Shown here: one piece after another, positions 1 through 10,823 of the stretch
How positions within the stretch are numbered: the stretch's first letter is position 1
Layout: every line of letters starts with the position of its first letter
NCBI RefSeq assembly: GCF_945859705.1
Contig: NC_079134.1
Location: 63,404,437 to 63,468,436, forward strand
Length of the DNA stretch: 64,000 nt
Direction of reading: 5' to 3'
Source: Episyrphus balteatus
Taxonomy: Eukaryota; Arthropoda; Insecta; Diptera; Syrphidae
Notes under the pieces: model-generated
Told to the model about the DNA's origin: nothing
Seen by the model: only the letters and a program-made list of their open reading frames with translations
Databases searched by the model: none
Position numbers and translations under genes: made by a program

Positions 1-626
1 AATCGAATTTTTGGTTTAAAAAGGAACATGAAAACAGACCGAATTCTTTTTGCTATTGTATGTGTGTCATTTGACAACAATTTTTACAAAAACGTCAAGC
101 TGAAACCAAAACAATTTCTGCAAAATAAAACCAGAGATTCCTTTGATCAATAATTTTGTTTATTTTCTTCGGTAATATAAATTTATTTTAATCAGAATCA
201 AACGGAAATTGCAGTTATTATTAAGATCTGAGTGGAGATGAAGTAGAAGGTTAATTATTTTGGCCGTATGCTGATGCTTTGCAGAGATACAAGTTTCTTG
301 AAGACAATCACGGGAAGAAAAGTCACAGTAAATTGACTTTTTCACAAAAAGTATGCCAGGCGAATTTTTTTTTCTATGGAACATGATTTTCAGAAAAAAT
401 TCGCTTTAAGATCGCCGAAAATTCGATTTTACCAGTCAAAGGAATTCGGCATAAGTATGCGTGAAAAATCATACATTTTTGGATAAGTGTGAGTAAAAAC
501 ACCGTGACTACACTATGTGTGTTTTTCACATTTATTCACGAATACAAAAGAGATTACAACAACACGAAATAAACAAATGGGTTTTGGGGGGTATAACGTA
601 CGAAAGTTTCCCAACTCCTTTGGGTA
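1..626. other. AT-rich DNA, no gene seen
   Basis: No credible coding region. The last 80 bases or so (about 545-626) carry, in reverse orientation, a block around ACTTTCGTACGT that is also seen at about 5720-5765 and 52210-52260. This marks a fragment of a dispersed repeat. Confidence 0.5.
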
Positions 627-794
627 TCTCTGGCCCATGGTATAAAAAGAGAAGGTATGATCATTAGAAAAAACTCAGTATCGAGCACTGTCAAAACTTA
701 TGGCTACTTAAGGTTTTGACAGCCCAGCCCATTGAAATTGTTGCTGTAAACAAATTTGTCTTGGAAATTATTGTTGCTTTTGACTTTGCCCTTC

Positions 795-1885
795 AAGCAA
801 GAACATACTTGCAACTTTTTGTGTATGAACACAAAAGTCGAACGAGAATTGTGGTGAAAAATGAGAAAAGGAAAAGAAAGACAAGGCCAACAAGAGCCAA
901 AGCGTCATTTTGTTATTTTTTGTTGAAGTTTTTGGTCGCGTCGTGTCTTGTGTCGTTGTTTGTCAAATTCTTGAAGTCAAAGATAAAGTACATAATATTG
1001 CTCCATGGGAATCGACGGCAGGTATTTAATAACATTAATATATCTCCTGATCATTGTTTAATCAATATCAATCAATATCACGGACGGAATCCACCGTGTA
1101 TTCACTAAGTGGAGGGAATACTAGACATCCAAAAGTGCACAAACAACAGCGGCAACAACAAATAAAAAGATTTATTTTATTTAATATTTATTTTAATATT
1201 GTATTTATTTTAATTTCTTGTTCTAAAAAACATTAAAATAAAAAAAAAAAAACAATTTCAGTGAACAAAATTGATAAACAGAGTTTTTTGTTTTGCTAGA
1301 AATGTCAAACATATTCGATACTCGCCCTTCAAGCAAGAAAACGGAGTCCAGAAAAGACAGTCCGACCTCCGACCGAGAAAAGCGGGGTTGCACTCACACA
1401 CTTGCAACTTTTTGTGTATGAACACAAAGTCTAAGAGAATCGTGGTGAAAACTGAGAAAAGGAAAAAAAAGTAGACAGACATAGCCAACAAGAGCAAAAG
1501 CGTCATTTTGTTATTTTTTGTTGAAGTGTTTAGTCGCGTCGTGTCTCGTGTCGTTGTTAATAAAATATGAGTATAATTATAAACAATTATATCAAACTAT
1601 TAACAATATGGAAACAAAAAAAGGTATGTTGTATATATCGCTCAAAGTGTTTGGATTAAAGTGATGTGTTTCTGTTTATGTTGTAGATGTAATCTCTAAT
1701 GATGAAGAAAAAGTCAGAAGGTGAAACATGCGATTGGGCATCTAAAGAAACACCAACAACAGCAGCAACAACAAATAAAATAAAATAAAAAAAATGTATT
1801 CTATTTTATATTGTATATACTGTATTGTGAAAATTTCGTTTGCCAAAATTAAATAAAAAAAAACAGTTTCAGTGAAAAAAAAACA
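795..1885. repeat. Diverged tandem duplication inside copy A (about 0.55 kb units)
   Basis: Two successive blocks (about 795-1280 and 1326-1885) share the same order of landmarks: CTTCAAGCAAG, ACTTGCAACTTTTTGTGTAT, GTGGTGAAAA, GCGTCATTTTGTTATTTTTT, then CAACAGC(A/G)GCAACAACAAATAAAA and a closing TTTCAGTGAA. A further fragment of the same sequence is at 35787-35925, outside any recognisable copy. Confidence 0.65.
1608..1724 (+). other. Possible two-exon mini-ORF with a 63-bp intron
   Basis: ATG at 1608 is followed after five codons by a G/GTATGT donor (1624) and, 63 bp on, by a T-rich TTATGTTGTAG acceptor ending at 1686. Splicing would give about 17 codons, ending at TGA 1722-1724. It could be the residue of a deleted transposase or captured gene exon. 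The ORF is too short to support function and the splice reading rests only on motif match. Confidence 0.2.
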
Positions 1886-1974
1886 AAAATCTAGTTCTTT
1901 TTTTGGTCGCAAATGCGAAACGTCATCCCTTTTTTATTCCTCTTTTGGTAGGTTTTCGCTGCTCCGACTCAGGT

Positions 1975-2396
1975 CCGCCTTCGGCTCCGTTTTCTCGGAA
2001 TGGAGATTTTCACCACACTAATACATATGCAATCGACTTCGCGGTGATTATAATTTCCATACTAATTTGAGCCGCCTTCGGACCAGTTTCTGATCCGAAG
2101 TCGGACTCAGCTCCTCCTCAGGCGGAGCGGATTCGGACCGAAGTCGGACCTGTTTGCTTGAAGGGCGAGTATCGATCGATGTCAAAATGCCGGACGTCAT
2201 TCGTTCCGACTTCGGCTCCGATTTCTCGGAATGGAGATTTTCACCACACTAATACATATGCAATCGACATCGCGGTGATTATAATTTCCATACTAATTTG
2301 AGCCGCCTTCGGACCAGTTTCTGATCCGAAGTCGAACTCAGCTCCGCCTTAGGCGGAGCGGATTCGGACCGAGGTCGGACCTGTTTGCTTGAAGGG
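1975..2396. repeat. Tandem duplication of a GC-richer block (2 x about 195 bp)
   Basis: About 1975-2170 and 2205-2396 are nearly identical. Both contain TGGAGATTTTCACCACACTA, GATTATAATTTCCATACTAA and runs of CGGA/TCCG triplets (CCGCCTTCGGACC, GGCGGAGCGGATTCGGACC). The blocks are self-complementary in part. They end in GTTTGCTTGAAGGG, which recurs in reverse context as CTTCAAGCAAG elsewhere in copy A. Confidence 0.75.
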
Positions 2397-2491
2397 TGCC
2401 AAATGCCAAATAACAAAACCTTATTACCCCATTTTGTAAGATGGCGGCTCTGATGATCATACCTTGTCTTTTTATACCATGTCTCTGGGCC

Positions 2492-3615
2492 AGGCATATG
2501 CACGCATGGGCTTAAGTCAAAATGGCATGAGTGAGTTGTCGAACATACACAATTCGTATAGGGGGGTTCACATTGGCTAACTTACCGGACAGATCAGCCG
2601 CCATTTGGTGTGATCTGATCCTGTTTTGATAATGTGAACACCCATCCGACTGCCTATCCGGTTTGCCGGATGGTTTTCAAAAAAATTTGATTTTTTGGTT
2701 GTCGGACGGGCATGTTAGTCAATTGAACGACATGTCTGTCCGGCAGGCAGTGATAATCCATTCTCTTGAATTTGAGAGCAGAATAGGGTTAAGATATATT
2801 AAAAATAAGCTGAAAAATGGGTTTTGATGAAAATTGTCTGATGAGTTTGAACGAAAAATATAATTCGGCCATCAGGCCAAATGACAATCGGATGGATCCA
2901 AATGGTTTGTTAAAACGCTTATAAATAGTATCGCCAAAATAAAGGTCTTAAAATTAAGGAAAAATTATAATTAATCAGGTTCTGTAATTCAAGAAGTTGA
3001 ATCTTTAAAAAAACTTAAAATATGGATGCATGAAAACAAGTTAAGCATTTTTTCAAAACAAAACGTTTAAGAGGGGCAAATGGGTCGAAGTTGCACTTAG
3101 TTGCAATTTTTTTTGTACAGATTCAATTAGAAAAGAGTTAAACCTTTAGAAAACATTTAATTTTATCACACAATAATATGAAATAGTATAACTTATCTCC
3201 TTACCAACACAAAAAGAAAACTATTTTTACTCGTACGTTTAATTTATATTAAGATTCAACTTATCATTTTTTATTTATAAAGTAATAGGGTGGATTCACC
3301 TATTTCCGAACAGCTCCAGTAGCCGAACACTTTTCACTTAAATATGTAAAAACAAACTATTTTGTCCCGTTAGAAGTAAAAATCCGGTTAAACTTGAATC
3401 TTTTTACTATATTCGATCACTCCTTGCTATATCTCGCTCATAAATCTATATTTTCTTATTCAAATAGCTTTCAGTTTGTCGGAAGGATCAGATGCGTAAA
3501 ATTATCGTATTTTTTTGTAAAAAATAATAGTGAGAGTGGTTGCATGAAATACTGTTTATTTGCATGAAAATATAGTTTAAGCCGAATTTTATAATTTTGT
3601 TAGTTTAGACAATAA
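2492..3615. other. Intergenic AT-rich DNA, no gene seen
   Basis: Nothing coding is recognised. An imperfect inverted repeat (GGTTCACATT near 2566, AATGTGAACACC near 2632) may be a small palindromic relic. Confidence 0.5.
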
Positions 3616-4339
3616 GGCCGTGTGCGAATTGCGTTAAAATGTTGGTTAAAATATGACGTTTGGTTAAAATTTGACACTAGCATGGTGAATAAAATGGGTT
3701 AAAATTTACCCAGCTGCGGAGCAGGGTAATATTTGACACTAGTGGTTAAAATTTGACGTTTCTCAAGATAGAAAGATCAAGATAGATTTGAAATTATTTT
3801 TGTTATAATGCGTTGATATTTTAAGAAATGTTAAAAGTATTAATACAAAGTACTTCCTCAAATTAATATTCATCTTGAAAAATTGAAAATCTACTAATTG
3901 TTTGTTTGTTTTTTATTTTTTATATTTCTATTTTGTTGGCAGCTGGTGAACTACGAATTAGTGTTAGAAGACTTAATTATTAAATTTCTTTTTGATCATA
4001 ATGAAATGTGAATTTATCGATAAAATAAAAAAAAAGTATGTGAAATTGAGAATTTCGTACATTTTCATACTAGAATATTTAACTTGATATATTTTCAACT
4101 GGGTTTTGTTAAAAAAAAAAATTGTTAATTGAATATAAGAAAAACCATTTTTGAGGGTAATTTTGTTTTATCTTGAGGGAATTTTATTCAAAGTAGTACC
4201 AAGAAAAAAGTCCCATTTAATACATTTTAACCCAATTCGCACAGCAAAAAAATAAATTTGATCCCTTTTTTAACCAAACGTCAAATTTTAATCGTGGTAG
4301 AAATTTTAACCAACATTTTAACGCAATTCGCACACGGCC
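3616..4339. mobile_element. MITE with GGCCGTGTGCG termini, TAA target duplication
   Basis: The ends are perfect inverted repeats of about 37 bp beginning GGCCGTGTGCGAATTGCG. They are flanked by TAA (3613-3615 and 4340-4342). The motif GTTAAAATTTGAC repeats in both orientations just inside each end. The TAA duplication fits PIF/Harbinger-type elements. No transposase is present. A diverged relative lies near 28012-28586. Confidence 0.8.
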
Positions 4340-4464
4340 TAAGTAATCAATTTTTATTAAATTTTTTAAAAACTGTTTTTATTTATTCCTATTTTAAACT
4401 GTTCGGTAATAGGAAGCAAATTTTTATGAGTTTCCTTTCCCTGAACACTACTGTTTCCTTTATA

Positions 4465-5064
4465 CAGTAGGAGGCCACATGATTATGACCGATGAAAATT
4501 TTCACAAATTTGTTACGCTAAAAACTAATTTTATTTTATTTTTTCTGTACAGTAATTATTATTACGGCTTTCTAATATAACGCTTAGAGTGTCACATCCT
4601 TTCTAAGTAAGAAAAATTAAAAAAGCCTGTTTAGGCTTGGTAATTTTCCGGGGATGAATTCCACAAATAACGCTCTTTGGGGATTCTTAGCGAAATGCTG
4701 CAGAAAACCTTATACCAACACGTCGAAAACGTTAGTGGTGAGTTGCTGAATTATAACATGCACGGAACAACAACTCATTCAGATAAAAACAGAGTTCCCT
4801 AATGAATAAAGGCATTTTTGCCACAAAAGGAAAACACACGAAATATTGAAAAATGGTGGTCTCGTTTATCGTCATCAATTTTTTGACTTTGCCTCTTTAA
4901 GAAAAAAACTAGTAGTGGCATAATGTTTTATACAACCGTAATAATACTATACTGTACCTACAGAAAAAAAAAATTAGGTACATTAGTTTTTAGCGTTCCA
5001 GTTAAAGAATTAGTGACAAATTTTTGAAAATTTTCATCGGTCATAAACATGTGGGCACCTACTG
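4465..5064. mobile_element. Tc1/mariner-type short element (CAGTAGG ends, TA duplication)
   Basis: Inverted ends start CAGTAGG and stay similar for more than 60 bp (both include GACCGATGAAAATTTTCA). They are flanked by TA at 4463-4464 and 5065-5066. The interior (about 4665-4760) has a short LWG-containing reading that could be the tail of a Tc1-type DDE transposase, but it is broken and the match is weak. This is probably a deletion derivative of a Tc1/mariner transposon. Confidence 0.7.
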
Positions 5065-5066
5065 TA

Positions 5067-5689
5067 TATATATTTTTTTTGATATTTATACATAAATATT
5101 TAAACAAAATATATAATTATTCATAAAAAAAATGCTCTTCATTTCTTCCTCCAATAGAATCCACATCATGGCAACGAACGTTGGAAAATACCTAGGTGAC
5201 AAAAACAAACTTCTGCGGACTGTTGTGCACGTTCTAGAAAATACAGACCGTTAGTTTAGTTAGTTATTTGACTTTATTTCAAATATGCAAAAGATTGTAC
5301 ATTGTGATTATATATACTTAAGACTTTATGGTTTGGCCTATGGCCGTCTACCAGACTGACAGTTTTAATATAAATACAACATAAATCAAAAAAAGATTTC
5401 TAATTATAAACATAAGATTACATATGATTTTAAAAAATAAAGTACGCTGCTGAACCAAAACAAAAAAATTTCTAAGTATGTATTCAAAGTCAGAAAACTC
5501 CTTTGGATCAAGAAAAATTACCTGGGGGTCAATTCCCGATTTGTGAAGCTGTGAAGTGATAAAAATTTATATCATTTCAATTTTCACAGCGTTTTTTCAT
5601 TTTATCACTTCACAGACACTCCTTATGCGATTCTCAAACTCAATGTGATAAATCTGTACTAAAAAGTACTAAATGAGAAAAATATATCC
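5067..5689. other. No gene; short hairpin
   Basis: AT-rich sequence without coding signal. An inverted repeat (TGTGAAGTGATAAAA at 5550, its complement at 5600-5614) could form a small hairpin. Confidence 0.5.
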
Positions 5690-5773
5690 ATAAACAAAAA
5701 ATACCAAGACTGGAAACTTTCGTACGTCTTTCCCCCCGAAACCCTTTTGTGTACAGTGCTGTCTGTGAATATA
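5690..5773. repeat. Dispersed repeat fragment that received element A
   Basis: The run CCATAAACAAAAAATACCAA through GTGCTGTCTGTGAATATA closely matches 52187-52275. Errantivirus A begins directly after TATA at 5770-5773, so element A seems to have inserted into this repeat copy. Confidence 0.65.
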
Positions 5774-6107
5774 AGTTAACAAACAATTTAATCAAAATCC
5801 AAACATAAACATCCAACAGTCATCCTCATCAAACAATTTAATCAAAATCCAAACATAAACATCCAACAGTCATCCTCATCGATAACCAATCTTAAAAGAA
5901 TACAAACAGTCAGCAAAATTACCATACGTCAGCACCGCCACCAACGATGCAGTATCCACAGATAAGAAATCAAGAAATGTCAATGTGGCTTAAGTTAGGA
6001 TTAAGATTAATTTTTATAAATTCAGTTGTAAGAGGAAATTCAAATAAAGAGGTTCATCCTCACAAAAATATATTTTTTTAGTAAAATCAATTAATATAAA
6101 TTTAACT
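5774..6107 (+). repeat. 5' LTR of element A
   Basis: It begins AGTTAAC, like the AGTTAAG start of element B, and ends AACT against the primer-binding site. The preceding TATA (5770-5773) is a plausible 4-bp target duplication, though its partner is not visible. It contains a perfect tandem duplication of 50 bp (5781-5830 and 5831-5880). The LTR limits come from the termini and the primer site, not from a second LTR. Confidence 0.65.
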
Positions 6108-6120
6108 GGCGCCCGAGCAG
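6107..6120 (+). promoter_or_regulatory. Primer-binding site of element A
   Basis: TGGCGCCCGAGCAG sits directly at the LTR edge. TGGCGCCC- sites pair with the 3' end of lysine tRNA in gypsy-type elements; the tRNA identity is inferred. Confidence 0.75.
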
Positions 6121-6611
6121 TAGGGAACTAGTCGCGTTGTTAAAAAAGTCCTTAAGAAGCACATAACAAAGTGAAAAAGTTTTTTTTATTTTATCATAAC
6201 CTGATCGTGTTATTTTTTTTAAAGTCCTCAAGAAGTGCATAAAAAAAAGTGAATCAGAAAAATAAAATTAAAAAAGGTCTCAGAATCCTTAAAGAACTCT
6301 AAGTGGAGAAACACCAAACAAAGGGCCCCTCAGTATTCAAAGGAAAAATAGGAAGCTTAAATAGCTAGCCGCTCCACTGAACCAGTTGCATCCAAGATGA
6401 TATTAATTATTATATTGTAAGTTTATAATATTTTCAAAGTGAACAATTAGAAATTAAGAAAGTGAAAAAAAAGAGAAACAAAAATGTTTAACTAATAATA
6501 AAAAAAAAAAGAAAGAAACTACTGTAATCGAAACATAGCAAGAAAAATATAGAAGTGAAATCATAAATTAAAAATTGGGCGAAATTAAATTAAATTTCAA
6601 AATAAAATTGT

Positions 6612-8003
6612 ATGTCAAAAGAAGACATTAAGAATATTACCAAATTAATTAGAAACATGACGCTCGACGATATTAAATCCTCTTCCTCCTCCAATCCATC
6701 AAACTCTTTAACACCCGACATGATTAAACAAATAAGTGAAATAGTTATAGAAACGGTTAAAAAATTTAACAATACTTTTAATGATACTAATGAGGTAGAA
6801 TTACCGATTGATTTTGCTAGTAACACAAACGACATAGACAAAGTACCAGACATAGTTAAATGCCTAAGAGAATTTTCAGGCAAAGCTGGGGAATTTAATT
6901 CCTGACGAAAAACTGTAGACAGAATATTTACAATGTACGACAGCCTTAAAGGCACTTCCAAATATTACGCCATAATTCATATGGTTAGACATAAAATAAC
7001 CGGGGAAGCAGACACAGCTTTAGAATCGTATAGAACACCCTTAGATTGGGCCAAAATTAAAAAATGCTTAATGATGCACTATTCTGATAAGCACGATATA
7101 GGTACACTAGAGTACCAGATGACGAGCCTTGCTCAACGTAATCAGTCAATTACTGATTTTTATCAACAGGTTTATCAACACCTTTCGTTGATACTGGACA
7201 AAATTGCATGCTTAGAATTAAGCGATGATTCATTATGGGTTATGACTAATTCATACCGTGACAAAGCCCTCGATACTTTTATCCGAGGATTAAATGGAGA
7301 CCTACCACGACTTTTGAGTATTCGTGAACCGACTTCATTACCCCAAGCACTACAAATGTGCCTCAAACTTGACAATATGACTTTTAGAATGAACTATGCA
7401 CATAACAGTCAAGCAAATTTTAAACGCATTAATAACACATTACCACCTCCAACGCCTCCACGGCCGAATAATAACAAATTTTATCCCGAACTAACACACA
7501 TTCCTCAAATGCAGAGACAAGGTCAAAATTTTTACCAATACCGACAACCTCAACAGTTTAGACAATTGCACGCACCAAATAATTTTCCGCTTCCTCCGAA
7601 GCCACAACAACAACCTAAACCTGAGCCAATGGAATTAAGTTCCTCTACACAATCTCGTAACATAAACTACCAAAACAGACCAATTTTCAAACCAAACTAT
7701 CAACAAAACTATCAACAAAACTATCAACCAAACTATAGACCAAACTATCAACAGCCAATTAATACACAAAAAAGACAAGCATCTCAACAACCACAAGTTC
7801 CAAATAAATTCCAACGTACCTTTTTTACTAATACAAATAATGTTTTAAATGAACATGAGAACCCACCTTCGGAAACTTATGATCCAAATCATCTTTTTAC
7901 AGACAATACTTTCGATGATAAATTTGAAGAAGATATTCCTTTAGTACAAGGAGAAAATATCGAACATTCTAATGAACTCGATAATATTAATTTTTTAGAT
8001 TAA
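6612..8003 (+). pseudogene. gag: gag of element A, one in-frame stop
   Basis: An ATG at 6612 opens a frame of 463 codons, interrupted only by TGA at 6903-6905; the two halves (6612-6905 and 6906-8003) share one reading frame. The N-terminal half is helical and charged. The C-terminal third is rich in Gln, Asn and Pro with repeated NYQQNYQ-like units (about 7690-7755). No CCHC zinc knuckle is seen, as is usual for errantivirus Gag. Gag would form the particle and bind RNA. A run of six T just before the terminal TAA (about 7990-8003) could allow the -1 shift into pol. The stop could be a CGA or TGG codon mutated to TGA. Confidence 0.85.
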
Positions 8004-8005
8004 AC

Positions 8006-8191
8006 CGCTCTTCGATCCCATATTTCCAATGTACAACGAAGGGCGGAACAAAATTAAAATTTCTACTAGATACAGGTTCTAATAAAAATTATGTTAAATC
8101 ATGTTATATTCGTACACCTATTAAAAATGAGGAAGATTTTTACACATATTCGATCGGAGAAAAAGTTAAGTTACACACCACGCAGATTTAG
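8006..8191 (+). pseudogene. pol: Protease region of element A, frameshifted
   Basis: This lies in the -1 frame relative to gag. The aspartic protease active-site motif LLDTGSN is at about 8063-8083 (DTG 8069-8077). The frame stops at TAG 8189-8191, while the continuing pol sequence (DLDIFG, then the 8218 ORF) is in another frame. One small indel at about 8170-8190 therefore separates protease from reverse transcriptase. The family cleaves the Gag-Pol polyprotein. This copy cannot do so as part of one polyprotein. Confidence 0.75.
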
Positions 8192-10146
8192 ATATTTTTG
8201 GACCACAAATAGGAAAATTGAAATTTTTTATTCTGCAAGGACTAGAAACGTTTGATGGCATTGTCGGAAACGACAGCCTTAAGGATCTAAGCGCAATTAT
8301 TTATACGAAACAGAATTATTTTATTCTTAAAAATGAATACAAATTTAATCTTCATCAATTAGAAGCACAAGAAGTTCATAAACTTGATATAAGATGCTCT
8401 CACTTGACTCCAATTCAAAATAATCGATTAAAAGAAATGATTAGATCATGTCCAAATTTATTTTCTGATCCAGATGAGAAACTAACATTTACAACTAATG
8501 TTAAAGGAGAAATCAGAACAACTTCTGATGATCCTGTTTATACTAAAACATACCCATATCCCATGGCACTTAAAAACGAAATTGAGAAACAAATCAATGA
8601 ACTCCTACGTGACGGAATTATTCGTCCGTCAAAATCACCATACAACTCTCCAGTATGGATAGTAAGCAAAAAAACAGATGCCTCGGGAATAAAAAAATAT
8701 AGAATGGTAATAGATTACCGGAAATTAAATACCGTCACAATACCAGATCGGTACCCTATACCTGAAATTAATGAAGTCCTATACAATTTAGGAAAAAACA
8801 AATATTTCACTCTTTTAGATTTAAAGAGTGGATTCCATCAAATTCCACTTAAAGAATCAGATTGGGAAAAAACTGCTTTTTCAATAAACAACGGAAAGTA
8901 CGAGTTTACTCGTCTTCCTTTTGGATTAAAAAATTCACCCTCAATTTTCCAACGCACATTAGATGATATTCTACGTCAACACATTGGTCGACGATGTTAT
9001 GTGTACATTGACGACATTATTATTTTCGGTAAAACCGAAGAAGAACATTTACAAAATATACAGATTATATTTAAAACACTAGAAGACGCGAACTTAAAAG
9101 TTCAACTTGACAAGTGTGAATTTCTAAAAACAGAAGTCGAATTCTTAGGATTCGTCGTTTATCAAGAAGGATTTAAAACTAATCCTAAAAAAGTAAAAGC
9201 AATTGTGGAATTACCACCCCCAAAAACTCTTAAAGATTTAAGATCTTTTCTCGGTATGTCAGGATACTACCGAAGATTCATAAGGGACTACGCTAAAATT
9301 GCCAAGCCCCTGACATCCCTTCTAAGAGGGGAGGATGGACGATTGTCCAAACAAGTTTCAAAAAATAAAATAATTAACTTTAACAATGAAGCAAGAAATG
9401 CATGGCTCGAAATAAAAAATGCATTAGTTTCTGAAGAACTACTATTGTCTTATCCCGACTTTAATAAAAGCTTTGAATTAAGAACAGATGCCTCCAATTT
9501 TGCATTGGGAGCGGTATTGTCACAGGACAATAAACCAATTACATTTCTATCCCGAACCCTTAATGAGACTGAAGAGTCTTATGCCCCTAACGAAAAGGAA
9601 ATGCTTGCCATTATTTGGGCACTTACTTCTCTCAGGATGTTCCTTTACGGATCAAAGAGAGTAATAATTGTTACAGATCATCAACCTCTGACACATGCAC
9701 TAAGTAACAAAAACGCAAATTCAAAAATGAAACGCTGGAAAGCGATACTAGAAGAATATAACTATAAGCTGGTTTATAAACCAGGTACCTCCAATGTAGT
9801 TGCAGATTCGTTATCTCGCCCACCACTAAGCCATACTTTTACACTTACCACCACGGAACATATTGATGAAAGTTCATCGCAAAATTTAATACCAATTGTT
9901 GAGGCTCCTATTAATGTTTTCAAGAGTCAAATATTCCTTATACTTGCTGAAACCAGTTCTTACCAGTTCAAGATAAATTTTCCAGGTTACCACCAACACT
10001 TTATAAAAGAACCTGAATTCAACAAAGAAAACCTTACCTCTCTATTAAAAAAATACCTTAATCCTTCTGTTATTAATGGTATAAAAACTGAAGAAAGAAT
10101 AATGGGCCTCATACAGGAAATACATCCACTTCATTTTAATACATAA
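8192..10146 (+). pseudogene. pol: Reverse transcriptase-RNase H of element A
   Basis: A long open frame with the standard Ty3/gypsy order. RT palm motifs are MVIDYRKLN, LLDLKSGFHQI and LPFGLKNSP, the catalytic YIDD is at 9004-9015, and LGFVV follows. RNase H follows (RTDASNFALGAVLSQ, TDHQPL) and VVADSLSRP marks its end. The catalytic aspartates of RT are present. The frame ends at TAA 10144-10146, where the zinc-binding start of integrase should follow but is missing. No upstream ATG is needed, because the family makes this by frameshift and cleavage. Confidence 0.9.
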
Positions 10147-10200
10147 TTATAAAGTTAGATTCACTCAAAAGCAAATCGAAGACATCTACAACGAACAAGA

Positions 10201-10794
10201 CCAAGAAAACTAAGAGATATAATATTTTTCTTTGGTGTTCCAAAATCTATCGCAATTGACAATGAGCGATCTTTAAATTCAGCATCAATAATGTTCATGT
10301 TAAAAGATGAACTAAAAATAAATGTTTATACAACACCCCCATACAGAAGTGAAGCAAACGGACAAATTGAAAGGTTTCACTCAACCCTTTCCGAGATAAT
10401 GAGGTGTATTAAAGAAGATGTTGACTTTGAAGAACTTTTAGAAAAATCAGCTAATGAATATAATCATACTATTCATTCTACAACGGGTAAAAAACCGGTT
10501 GACCTATTCTTCGGACGGAACGTGGAATTCGGACCTGACGATTACGAAAGAACTCGACAAAATAATTTACAAAAACTTTTACAAAAGCAAACAGTTGACC
10601 TAAAACAACATAACAAGAAAAGACACAAAATAAAACAATATTTACCTGGACAAGTAATTTACGTCAAACAGAACAAACGATTAGGAACTAAACTATCAAA
10701 AAAATTTAAAGAAGAGATAGTAAAAGAAAACAGAAATACGACAGTCATTACAGAATCTGGGAAAGTGGTTTATAAGAGCCATATACGCAACTAA
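10201..10794 (+). pseudogene. pol: Integrase C-terminal part of element A (front deleted)
   Basis: The open frame begins inside the catalytic core. AIDNERS carries the second Asp of the DDE triad and SEANGQIERFHST the Glu. The HHCC zinc finger and the first catalytic Asp are absent. Only about 60 bases separate the end of RNase H-linker (10146) from the core, so an internal deletion of roughly 150-200 codons is inferred by comparison with element B, whose integrase is complete. The product could not integrate DNA. Confidence 0.85.
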
Positions 10795-10802
10795 AATAAG
10801 AA

Positions 10803-10822
10803 ATTAATTTTCTCTCTTTCAG
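10803..10822 (+). promoter_or_regulatory. Likely 3' splice site for env of element A
   Basis: A pyrimidine tract (TTTTCTCTCTTTCAG, ending 10822) lies just before the env frame. Errantivirus Env is translated from a spliced subgenomic RNA whose acceptor lies at the pol-env junction. The env frame is open across the site and no good ATG precedes the mature Env sequence, which fits a start supplied by the upstream exon. Confidence 0.55.
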
Positions 10823-10823
10823 A

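Larger units (their letters stand above)
636..2481. mobile_element. TIR transposon, MULE-like, copy A (no transposase seen)
   Basis: The ends are inverted repeats starting CATGGTATAAAAAG and matching for about 30 bases. The left flank TCTCTGGCC (627-635) is matched on the right by TCTCTGGGCC (2482-2491), a 9-bp target duplication with one extra G. A second member with the same ends lies at 25797-29995 and has a perfect 9-bp duplication. A 9-bp duplication with such TIRs fits Mutator-like elements; foldback-type elements are an alternative. Past the TIR the left ends of both copies share a small hairpin block (about 685-730) and the right ends share about 90 bases. No transposase reading frame is visible, so this is a non-autonomous copy. 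Confidence 0.75.

Noticed and set aside
716..1236. Frames of 130 and 60 residues in copy A
   Set aside because: Repetitive, low-complexity composition, no domain, and overlapping the tandem duplication.
4258..4470. 70-residue frame
   Set aside because: It straddles the right TIR of a MITE and the start of the next element, so it is not a gene.
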